Shown piece after piece: positions 21,794 through 31,687 of a stretch of DNA of 64,000 bases. The translations under genes were made by a program, and so were the position numbers. The stretch is from assembly GCA_040954595.2 (NCBI GenBank), contig CM082578.2, positions 4,836,001-4,900,000 of the forward strand, given 5' to 3'. This DNA is from Balanoglossus misakiensis. Its lineage: Eukaryota > Hemichordata. The notes under the pieces are model-generated. The model searched no databases. It worked only from the letters and a program-made list of their open reading frames with translations, and was not told where the DNA came from. Within the stretch, counting starts at the first letter, position 1, and every line of letters starts with the position of its first letter.

Positions 21794-24700
21794 GCTGTGC
21801 ACCCCAATGGGACAACTTCGCGGACAAATGGTACTCTGCATTCCTCGAGAAAGTGTACACGTACGACGAGGCCAAGTCGATTTGTAGAGGCAAAGGTGGG
21901 GAGCTTGTCACTATCGATGACTCCCATAAAAACCTGTTTCTGAAAGGCAAGTAGGCTATCATTTATCAATCATTTGCCGAGGCACCTGATATGAATATCA
22001 AGTACTTGGCCACGCGACTGGGTCCCCTAAAAATAGGGCTAAAAAACTCGAAACAAACAATTATTAGTTCTTGATTATTTCATGCAATGTACTTGGTAAT
22101 TAATCATGGTTAATGTCACAGGATGACCGCTTGCATCACATCACTTCTAATTATCATCTTTTGCATATCCCACGATTTCTTGTAAACCTCTCTCTTTGTC
22201 TTTGCTTGTCTTTTATTGTCTCTTTTAATCCCCCGACTTCTGACTTTCACGCTTTTGCCTTTATAACTACCGTCCGCTCTCCACTCACATTCATTCCACA
22301 ATTTGCTGCCTCAATGTACGCCGCACTGCACCCACCCACCCACGCCAGTTTTGTACAGACCTTTATATTATTTCGGTCTGGCTGCTTTTGCATTTGACTT
22401 TGTTGCATTTTTTTGTTGTTTCGGACATTTTTCGTTCTGGCCACTTTTACATTTTTTATTGTTTTGGACAATTTGGATTATTTCGACTTTTCATTTTGTT
22501 TGCCTTTCTTGTTTATTCGTATTTGAATAAAGTTAAGGGGAATTGCCGACCAGAACACACCTACCCCGGCCCGCTCGAGTAGCAGCGACATTGTGAAGCG
22601 CAGTCATATCAACAATGCCTCCCTCCATGAGGTCTTGGTTGCCATGACGCCGCTTGTGGGGCATCGGTGGTATACTCGGGTAGCACGCCACTGCCTCATG
22701 ATGCTACTCTAAGTTAGAGAGTTTCATCATGAGGTTGGACGGACTATGACATATTTGTACTTTTGGACAATTTATGCAGATTTTCGTAAAACAATCTTCG
22801 CTTGTTCGATCAAACAAAAATATGTGTTATGCCCAGAAGAGAAAGCTAATTGCTTGACTAACTTTATTTAAAACCCATCAATATGGAACGTTTTGCAAAT
22901 TTTGCCTGATATTACATTCAAACGAAAAAAGTAAAACTCATGTAAATATCCTTATTACCAAGGGTAATACCTCAAACAGTGGGGGATTCATGAACACCCA
23001 AGAATGTAATTGAAGAATGAATTAATTACATGCTTGCAGCCGACAAATGTCTTATTGGTGAAGCTATGTTTAAAATCATGATGACTTAATTGAGGAAACC
23101 GAATTATATTATATCATGCTACCGTCCGCGATTCTGATTGGACGAGAGCTGAATCCAGCCATGGTAAAATACTGTTTTACCATGGCTAGCAGTGGTAAAA
23201 CGGGCCCCTGAACTAGCATACGGCAGCAAAATGTGCGGTTAAACCACAGTCGCGCGTGTTTAAACCAAATAAATAAAACAAAAATAATGTTGAATGAACG
23301 GACGTTTTATTTTGGAACTGCTCTGTGGAAATATTTGTCACTTTGCCACGCGCGATGCCCGTCTTGTCATTTTTTGTCGTCTGCTTCATGTTTAATGCTC
23401 GATCCCGGCTGGATCGCGGCCGCTCGTGTTTACATTCATCGTCGCCATGTTGGTTCACGATCGTAATTTCTCTTTCTGACGCCGTTTCGATGACACTGAT
23501 ATGCCACAAAAACAGTTGTTGATATAATATAATAGCAATAACCCCCGCCTCAATCGGGTATACACTCGATTTGGGTACAATTCACTCCATATAGCACTTG
23601 CCTGACGGCTCGTGCTATATGTCTCGAATTGTACCAAAATCTCGTGTATACCCGCCTGCGGCGGGGGTTATTGCTTAAATAATATCCAAGACTGAAAGAA
23701 ATACATTTAATATCGTTAAAAATCCACTGTACAATTCCTTTCACAAATCCCCATCGGGGAGGCACTATAACATGATTGTTTACAAAATCCCTGTACAGTT
23801 GTATCTACATGTATTCTAAAGTCAAATGCAGTTAAACACTTTCTGGCTTTATCTGTGGGTGCGCATTTGGTTTTTGTCAAGTCGTCATGTCTGTGTTTAT
23901 GTTAGTTTTATCTCAAACACCTTTTATTGTAAACTATTTTATCATTAATGCGTATATATACATCAAGTTTGAAAATTAATACTCCAAGCCAGGCAGTGTA
24001 CATTTGCATAAGAGTCAACATCGAAACTCGACTTCAAGACCCAATGAGCGATTTTCTGTGCTGTTGTTTTGGATAGATCATAGACCCATGGCGTTATTTT
24101 ATTATAACATAATTAGGTTATACCATGATATCCGGTAAACACGATTTGTGGATTGGTTTAAGTGACATCGAGAACGAAGCTGATTGGAGGTGGGAAGATG
24201 GCACTGAGGTTGGTGTTATACATTTCTTTGTCTATTGATAATATCGCATGCATGCAACGAAGCTTGTTCCAGTATTATTGATCAACAAGATTGGGTGTTC
24301 GATCGATGATTTGCTCTGCAATTACGCCTTCTTCGTGCATGATGGTGTTATTTGAAAGGATATCTGAATAGTCCAGTTTGCATGATGAGAACCACGCTTC
24401 TGATTGTCAAGAGCAATGACACGGGTGTTGCTAATAGTAGGAAAATAATTGGCATTAATTAGCAATGTCTGTTCCATTGTAACGGCCAATCAGTGAGTGT
24501 GTCACGTTAAGTAATTGACTTGAACGACGTCAGAGTCAAAACCATGTTGCCGTGACATCGCATTTTGAGTTCTATTGACATGCCAAATTTCGAAGATAGT
24601 AGGCTGCGTTTCCAGACCCTCTGTGTGCGAGTCTATCTGAAACACACTTGGGTCTGGATACTAGACTACAGGCGAGTTTTTTCATTCAACAGCTGTCATA

Positions 24701-26854
24701 CAGAAACTGGGCCACATTAGAACCACAGCGTGCCGGCAGTTGGGACTGTGCTGTCATATCAGGAGTTAGTGACGGTTACTGGAAAACAAGTGACTGTGCA
24801 GAGAAACGAGGATTCATCTGTCAAAAATCTGGTGCGAATTTCTACATGAATTTATTCACTTTGGTCATTGGTTACACTTCTCACCCAATTACAAATCATT
24901 TTCTGAATTATTTCGCTGCAACATATCTGCTGGAAATGCTTATAGAAAGGGTAATATTATAATTTGTAGTAATCAGCTTTGTTATTGTTGAAAATCGACG
25001 TCAAGTCCCGACATTAAATATTTGTCAACATAACATTTGCCTTTACTCATGTGCAGGCTTTGTTGGGGAGCTAAAATATAATTTTAGAAAATTAAGCTAT
25101 CCAGAATAGAACAAGAAACTGGTGTTGATGCACGGGGAACATAGAAAAAATATCCGCAAATCAGTCGACTGCAACGTCCGTCGCCTGTTACTAAAATGTC
25201 TCGCCCATTTCAGGTCCATGTAAGTCCGGGCCTGTTGGTGTAGAGAATGGAGTTATACCAAATTCGCAGATGACGGCGAGCTCTAATTGGAATAGTAAGC
25301 ACATGTCTCATCAAGGAAGGCTTAACTACCAAGGCCCATCTGGATATTCCCATTCGTGGTGTGTACTACACAACAACGCCGCACAGTGGTTGCAAATTGA
25401 CCTTGGTGGGGATAGGAAGGTCACCAAGGTCGCCACACAAGTAAGTACACAACGCACAAAGAAAAAAATACTTTCCATAGTTGGTCAAAAAACCTAAGTG
25501 ACTAAATAAAGGTCGCATGAAAAATAGCAGAACAAGAGCGCAACGCATCAAGGGTTTCAATTCAACCAAATGTTGCATGCATGTTTTACAGGTTACGAAC
25601 ATGCTGAGCTTATACATTATGACCGCACTTTGCTTCTTGTTAAATTTACTAGGGGCGAGGTGATTATTCTCAGTGGGTGACATCATTCAAACTCGGCTAC
25701 CACAAGGAACACGGACAATGGACACATGTGACTCGGGACGATGGCTCTGAAAAGGTATTAATGTAAAATTCGGCGGGTATAAGTCACGCAATTTTTTACA
25801 AAAACGAAAGCAAGTTGGCAGAATTTCCAATATGGCGTTTACTGTAATTAGAATCATGGGAAAAAGAGCCAAGTCTTAACTTCCGCCCAACACGATGTGG
25901 TTGATACCATTTCCCGATAGCTCTTGATTGTTTATCAACTGCTGCAAAGTACAAACAATGGCCACAGGGATTTATTCAGGGATTTGATAATAGTCGGTCA
26001 GCTTTTTCTTCTTCTTCTGTCTTTCTCTTACCCTAACGATTCTAACTTTTCTCTTACCGATACACTCAGGCTGCCCTACTCGTGCGATGCACCCTCTTTT
26101 GGTGTGTTCTTCCTACCACCTGACCTCCAGCTGACCTCCTACCTTGCCTTAAGACAAGGTAGGAGGTCAGGCGGTAGGAAGAGTTCACCAAAAGACGGCG
26201 CATTTTATCATGCATATAATTATACTGTGCCATTGTTAATACTGTGTACGAGCAGAGAAGCCTCAGAGTTCAGGTAAGAATCGTATCGGTAAGAGAAAGA
26301 CAGAATAGCTGACAGACAACAAACTTATTCAGTTTCTATCATATAATTATTTCTAAACTTTCCCTTAATAAATCCCTGTGCAATGGCTATGCAAATATGC
26401 CCAGCCTAAGTGCAGTGACACTTATCGGAAAATGGTATCGTCCACATCATTTTTGATGGAAGTGAGACCTTGCGTTCGCCTCAACCCCCCCCCCCCCCCC
26501 CCTATGATTCAAATTACAGTAAACGCCATATAGGAAATTCTGCAAACTTTCCCCCGTTTGTGTAAAAGAAATGGCACAACTTAATTAGCACTACGAAAAG
26601 TATATTTCGGAAAGAGTGACCTCAAAGCTACCAATTATGTAGAAATCAGGTGGACCGGACTTCCCTTTGAATAGTCCTCACCCGTCGTCACCCTCTCTTT
26701 TATGTTTCAGATTTTCATTGCGAATTCTAACAGGAACACAATCGTCTACCATGAATTGGGAGAGAAAGCATTCACTGCAGAATCTGTTCGGTTTTATCCA
26801 GTTACCTGGTATGGTGGTATCGCCATGAGAGTGGAAATCTATGCTTGCGAGTAG
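21794..26854 (+). CDS. Diverged C-type lectin + discoidin paralogue C, first exon not found
   Basis: Six exons match copies A/B in order, length and phase: 21794-21946, 24117-24208, 24693-24831, 25214-25440, 25653-25754, 26711-26854. The lectin part keeps C at the start (CAPQWDNF), C63-, C132-, C148- and C156-equivalents, but the second N-terminal cysteine is Trp (DKWYSAF). The QPD position reads EPQ and the WND position reads YWKTSDC, so canonical Ca/sugar ligands are missing. The discoidin domain is intact, with RGD again at the start of its second exon and a final YACE. Intron 1 of this set has a GC donor (AAG|GCAAGT), a recognised minor class. Without a found signal exon the 5' end is open; the intact frame and splice sites suggest it is functional. 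Binding is probably Ca-independent (inference). Confidence 0.85.
23108..23205. repeat. Hairpin in lectin C intron
   Basis: AGCCATGGTAAAA and TTTTACCATGGCT form perfect arms around a 5-base loop (ATACTG region), within a wider imperfect inverted repeat. Probably a small MITE remnant. Confidence 0.6.
23533..23677. mobile_element. Foldback element with ataacccccgcc ends
   Basis: The left arm GCAATAACCCCCGCC...GGGTATACAC is mirrored by GTGTATACCC...GGCGGGGGTTATTGC. The inner arms tatagcac / gtgctata complete an almost continuous hairpin of about 145 bp in the intron of lectin C. Confidence 0.7.
26014..26306. mobile_element. Nested foldback in lectin C intron 6
   Basis: Outer inverted repeats TTCTGTCTTTCTCTTACC / GGTAAGAGAAAGACAGAA enclose a second hairpin, CTTTTGGTG...CTTCCTACC against GGTAGGAAGA...CACCAAAAG, and a perfect core around the palindrome ccttgccTTAAGacaagg. 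No coding capacity. Confidence 0.75.
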
Positions 26855-27412
26855 GCATGCGCAGGATTCAATGCCATAGAGTTAGCATAACTGATTTCAT
26901 TTTGTTGTTTATTTTCTGGCCGTCTTTGCCGATACTAACGAGTAACCTAAACTTGATCAGCCAATGATGTTTTTGAGACGGTCTACTTGATCTTAATTTT
27001 TTGGCTGTCACTTTTCTTTTGTCTTTAATTAAAATATCAATTCATGCACTGTGTTCTAGGTGTCCGTCAATTTTACTTGGACTTGCAGTTGATGAGAAAG
27101 TGTGCTGATGGAAACGTTAACGCGTGGACTGTTTGCAAATCGCTACACGTACAACGGGTTCACTATTTTCAGCAAGTATGCGTAGTCATAACATTCCAAA
27201 ATACATTCTGATACTGCTCTCGGTGTTGTCGTTTTCGTTTTTTAAGTAAAATGTGGGGATTTGTGCAGAGAATGTGAAATGTGTTTTTCAAAAGTGGACC
27301 ATTTCAAAATTATATCAACGAGAGAACAAGCCATACATGGTGTTTCAGACTTCAGTGAGTGAGTGAGTGAGTGAATATTATCTGATAAGAAATATCCCAC
27401 TGCAAAAAAATC
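26855..27412. other. Noncoding sequence after lectin C
   Basis: 3' flank of lectin C. No canonical AATAAA was found within 200 bp of the stop. A short GAGT run lies at 27355-27374. Nothing else recognised. Confidence 0.5.
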
Positions 27413-27459
27413 TGCGTTGGCAGGGAATCGAACCGGGGACAACCACTACACCACCAACG
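27413..27459 (-). pseudogene. tRNA-Gly-like remnant lacking the anticodon arm
   Basis: The minus strand reads cgttggtggtgtagtgg (acceptor/D side) joined directly to a TΨC arm (GGTTCGATTCC) and the 3' acceptor side ccaacgca, followed by a T run. Compared with a normal tRNA-Gly the anticodon arm region is missing, so it cannot decode. It could be a tRNA pseudogene or the head of a SINE-like element. Confidence 0.6.
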
Positions 27460-27528
27460 GCAGTTGGGAGAGATGTAGTCTGCACGCCAATTATTGCCCA
27501 ACATACATGTTTATTGCAAAAAAATACA

Positions 27529-27556
27529 TGCGTTGGCCGGGAATCGAACCGGGACA
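27529..27556 (-). pseudogene. Second tRNA-Gly 3' fragment
   Basis: The minus strand gives tgtcccGGTTCGATTCCCgg then ccaacgca, followed by a T run. Only the TΨC arm and acceptor 3' half remain. It lies about 75 bp from the first fragment in the same orientation. Confidence 0.55.
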
Positions 27557-27890
27557 ATTGCTTGTTTGGATTTTGCCATGTGTCCCAATATAATGACGAA
27601 ATAAATACTTCGTGGTGTCATAACAAACATATCTCGTGCAGGATAAAAGGATGATTTTCGGCCCTTTTATACCCCTCACCGGGATTTAACCGTAATACGA
27701 TCTCATGTGCATTTTGGAGAATCTCTTCTCTCTAATCTTAACGCCGAAAAGCTATACATGTATACCAATATGGAATATACTCGAAAAGTAGGAACAAAAT
27801 GTACCCCTTCTGTCAGTCATACAATCGAATATGTTGTGTTGTTTTACATGCAAGTGGTGAGGCGACAAAATACACACATCAGAGTGATAC

Positions 27891-28589
27891 CTAGCTCTGG
27901 GGAAGTGTTAAATTGCGGGTTGCGGGTTGCGGGCTGCCGGTTGCGGGTCGCCGATTGCGGGTCGTAAAATATGGTTGTGTTTTGATAATGAAAGAGTAAT
28001 AATATTATATGTCAACAGAAACGATCAAATGATTGCCTCCCAGAAGTTCAATTTACGCGATTTGCGCCACAACTCCGGCAGCGGACTTTGACCCTCACAC
28101 TCACTACTGTGTGCGCGGCCTCATTAGCATAAATTAATCGGCCATAATCCCAGTCACTTCCAGTGGTAGTACTCGCTGAAATACGTAAACACTGAGTCCA
28201 GTGAGTTTTTCACGAAAGGAGTTTTGGGACCAGAAATAATCAGAGTTCAGGCTTGTATAGGTCGTTTTATTGAATTACGCTCACTTTGCTTTCTGTTGCC
28301 GTTCAAATGTCTCTACACAAGTCGGGTCGTTGCAACTACACAATATAGAATGGGGTTGGCCCGCAGCTAGCTGTCCGTGGGAGTAATCAGCCCCTGCATG
28401 GAAACCATGTCGATCCGAACATATCAGCATTATATCAGATCATTTCACAACCACAACGTGACACAGAGATGCATTCGATCATCGCTGCGATTTTTATTCT
28501 GATTTTATTTTTATTCATTGTCAACCCGCAGCCCGCAGCCCGCAACCCGCAGCCCGCAACCCGCACATTAATCACTTTCCTAGCTCTGG
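27891..28589. mobile_element. MITE with subterminal GCGGGTT heptamers and 10-bp target-site duplication
   Basis: The direct repeat CTAGCTCTGG occurs at 27891-27900 and 28580-28589, flanking a 679-bp element. The element starts GGAAGTGTTAAATTGCGGG and ends with the inverse CCCGCACATTAATCACTTTC. Tandem gcgggtt heptamers sit inside each end in opposite orientation. A 9-11 bp duplication is typical of Mutator-like transposons, so a MULE-type MITE is the best guess. No transposase ORF is present. Confidence 0.75.
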
Positions 28590-29396
28590 ACTTATGCGCT
28601 GTTTGGGTCTACGCTGCTCTCCGTCCCCACAGCTATGGAGCCATGCGTAGGAAACACCGTTGGGTGCGGAGCAAAATGATCCGCACCGATTTTCAAACAA
28701 TAAACTACATGAACATGTACATAATGTTGTCAGAAATAAAGATCGAACGAAAATTTCACAAATGGGAACCTACTTGACGTGTTTGTCGCCGAATCGTAAA
28801 CGTCGTTAACGCAGCGCCGTAAAACTGGTGACCCTCCCATACAAACACGCCGAGTAAAACACGTGTCGATCACATGACTTAAATGAAGGTGAACGTCCAT
28901 GTTTGCATGCTTCCACCTACATGGCAGGAGTATTTTCCACCCACGTGGTACATGTAGGTCATCATCAAACCATGCTCTGAAATTTTCATCGATGATTACT
29001 TTCCCCAGCCATCAACTCAAATTAGTTTACTTACCTATATCAAGTTGTAATCCAGTTACTTTAACCAAACATTCCATAATTTCTATCGGAGCATGCCAGA
29101 CACTCCTGTCACAGTAAGGTAATGATACAAAGGCAAACTGTTATATTTACTTTCCTGAGTTAATTTTCACGAAGTGTAGTAAAATATCTAATTATATGTG
29201 CCTCCCACACCAAAACACCGTACTTTCTCCGTATGTACACTGTAGCTGCACATGCGCTCTCGGTGGATGAGAGATGACCTTGGGTCATGTCATCAACACG
29301 CGACCTTACGTGAGCTGCCATGCCTCCCCAGGGATAAGCCTCACCACTGCCCAGTAGCTGGGCAGGAACTCTTCGACTCGCGCACTTACCCTATCT
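28590..29396. other. Noncoding sequence, nothing recognised
   Basis: No splice-consistent exon or repeat was identified between the MITE and the palindromic element. Confidence 0.4.
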
Positions 29397-29930
29397 TCTA
29401 GTCTGCTTCCCTGCCCCAATCCCACCGCTGGCTGCGCTACGCTAAAGGGAAAGGGGTCAGGTACACAGGTAGCTGTGATATTTCTATGTCGGAGAATTAT
29501 AGTGAGGTCATTGGTTATCCCGCAGAACGAGACTTCGTGCTCGTTCTGCGGGATAACCAATGACCTCACTATAATTCTCCGACATAGAAATATCACAGCT
29601 ACCTGTGGTCAGGTACGGCCCGATTTCACTCCCAGAAACCTGGGTGTGAAACAAGATGGATGCCTCCAATGTCCGTATGCCAGTCAAGATTCATCCAGGC
29701 AGTTTATTTTGTTTCGTTTGTTGTAAAGTTGGAAATCGAATGATAAACATTCATGGAGGTGAAGGAGAGAACGGGAAATGAGTATCTTACAACAACTTAT
29801 CAATTTAACAACTTAATTTTCGTATGTATTGACCAATGAGAGCCATGTTTACAATAGGCCGTGCCTGACCCTTTCCCTTTAGCGTAGCGCAGCCAGCGGT
29901 GGGATTGGGGCAGGGAACCAGACTATAATA
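29397..29930. mobile_element. Foldback element with outer P-type arms and a perfect internal 68-bp palindrome
   Basis: Outer arms: 29397-29462 (TAGTCTG...CCCCAATCCCACC...) mirrored by 29860-29930 (...GGTGGGATTGGGG...CAGACTA) with one or two mismatches. Inside, 29464-29531 and 29540-29607 are perfect inverted copies of 68 bp around an 8-base loop (acttcgtg). The asymmetrically placed inner palindrome suggests a second foldback inserted in the first. No coding capacity beyond palindrome-shadow ORFs. Confidence 0.8.
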
Positions 29931-30282
29931 GGTTCCCGCCCGTAGGCACGCATGTCAACGCATGTACATTCCCAAAAAGTTATATTAGAAACAATGAGAC
30001 AGGCCTACAAGAGAAAAAAAGTAATGTCTATTTCTACTTTTCAAAAGAAAACATACCCAGTATGCATAGTGATCGGACACATTCAAAACGAATGCGTTTC
30101 ACTCAAAAAGTGAGGTGTTAATTTTGGCCTCGATTACGCGCCATAGATGTGTGCCCAGCGAGAGGTTCGCTACACAACACCAGACGGTGCTTCTCCCTTG
30201 CCAAACGGTTGAGGGCGCGTCAGTGAAGAGCTTGCTGTAGCGAACCTTGGGCTGTGAGAGAGTCTAGGTCCCGTAAACTTTA

Positions 30283-30745
30283 AGTTTCTCAATGTACACA
30301 TTGATTGTTCTCACTTTCTCTCCTCCCATACAAATCAAACTCATGCTGCTATCAAATTACGTTCAATCTGTGTTATAGCTGCGATTCTAACAAAGATGTT
30401 CTCACGCAGCTACTATAAATAAGCAATCTGACGATGGTAGATTGACAAATATCTATGCTCAGGGACCCAGGCGATCAGTGTACTATACATAAAACAACCA
30501 CATCACAAACAATCGCCTCACACTACGACAGCATACATGGCATAAGGTAAACCGTACCAGTCTGGTACCGCGTAAGTAAAAGACGTCGCCGTTCCCTACA
30601 TCTGATATGAGTTCAGATTCGTAGTGCGTATGCTGGGGTGATGCTTTCCAACTAATGCACCCCATGTAACTTCACATTAGCGAATCAGATTACGAATATC
30701 GGATACTAGTGATAAAAGAACTAGGCTACCGTGCTTGTTTATTCT
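30283..30745. repeat. Segmental duplicate SD2, right partner
   Basis: Matches 3285-3830 (see there). It overlaps the last 20 codons of the minus-strand ORF at 30677-31096. Confidence 0.85.
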
Positions 30746-31096
30746 GAGGCAATGAATATGCTTTCGTCTTTCCTCTTGTAGATACTGTCTACTCTTCTTG
30801 TCGCTTTGGAAGTAGGGTGATTGCTTCAGAGTGATTTTAGGGTCGTTCACAAAAAGCGGTGTCTTTGGCTTTGGTGGAGAAAAAACACCATCCAGATAAT
30901 TATATAGTGAGGAATGTTTCCGATTGGCTTTGCCATGTGTTGCCCAGTTGGTTAGTTGGTGTCCATCTTCGAAGTCATCTCCCAAGTCCTTCTCTGTCTT
31001 GGTTGGTTTGGATGAGCTGCTGGAGGCATCGTTCTTGTGAACCCTCTGCCTAGCTATGCTTGGCTGTTGAAACCAGCCATCATCACTAACGCCCAT
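30677..31096 (-). CDS. Hypothetical 139-residue ORF or exon
   Basis: An open frame from ATG at 31096 to TGA at 30677. The product is polar and basic/acidic, with a Ser-run (NDASSSSSKPTK), Pro-rich VFSPPKPKTP, and LKQSPYFQSDKKSRQYLQEE. The amino-acid composition looks protein-like rather than random, and a plausible splice acceptor (gattcag) sits immediately before the ATG, so it may be the last exon of a longer minus-strand gene. I do not recognise the family. Its 3' end falls in duplicated sequence SD2 whose other copy lacks the body of the ORF. It lies 590 bp downstream of the P450 stop, on the same strand. Confidence 0.4.
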   Translation of the reverse strand: MGVSDDGWFQQPSIARQRVHKNDASSSSSKPTKTEKDLGDDFEDGHQLTNWATHGKANRKHSSLYNYLDGVFSPPKPKTPLFVNDPKITLKQSPYFQSDKKSRQYLQEERRKHIHCLRINKHGSLVLLSLVSDIRNLIR

Positions 31097-31194
31097 CCTG
31101 AATCTTGATCAATTATGGGGCCTGGTTCGCCATCATCATCATCATCAGAGCTAATCAAAATGATATCATTACCAGATGACTCGGGAGTCAATTA

Positions 31195-31600
31195 ATCCCC
31201 TTTACCTTAGATTTATAGTTTATTAATCATCTGCCTCTTATCCCAACATATTGCTTGTCCAGCATTTGTTAATCTTCAATCCACTAATCCCATTTACCTT
31301 AGATTTATAGTCAATTATCTACCTCTTATCCCTTCACCTTATCCTGCTCAACATGTTTATCTCCCAATCCACTAATGCCCTTCTTTACCTAAGATTTATA
31401 ATTTAATGTCAGTTATTTATCTCTAAATCCTACATATTGTCTTGTGCTGCATCTGTTAATCTTCCCGTCTAGTAATCCCCTTTTACCTTAGTTTTACAAT
31501 TTGTCAATTTTCCCTTCACCTTGTCTTGTTCGGTGTCTATTTATCTTCAAATCCATCAATCCCCTTAAACCCTTCCCCTTAGATTTATAGTTTATTAATA
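31195..31600. repeat. Degenerate ~93-bp tandem repeat 3' of the P450 gene
   Basis: The phrase tttaccttagatttatag recurs at about 31201, 31291, 31383, 31482 and 31572, spaced 90-99 bp, each near cctcttatccc or aatccactaatccc. Five degenerate units. It overlaps the likely P450 3' UTR. Confidence 0.7.
31591..31596 (-). terminator. Polyadenylation signal of the P450 gene
   Basis: Minus-strand AATAAA, about 92 bp after the stop codon at 31688. Confidence 0.45.
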
Positions 31601-31687
31601 CTTTAATCCCTACAATACTGGTTTCAATATAACCAAAACCTTTCTTTTGTTTTAAGGCCTCCTTGTCCGTGGTCAAAGTTTGGCTTC

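Noticed and set aside
22560-22740. Possible structured RNA or tRNA in the GC-richer patch before lectin C exon 3
   Set aside because: Only an imperfect catgatg hairpin is present; no tRNA arms or known RNA core.
29306-29726. Paired ORFs starting MIFLCRRIIVRSLVIPQNE on both strands
   Set aside because: They are identical because they lie in a perfect palindrome; no evidence of coding.
30677-31096. Treating the hypothetical ORF as part of the P450 gene
   Set aside because: The P450 is already complete with a haem-loop exon, stop codon and poly(A) signal before it.
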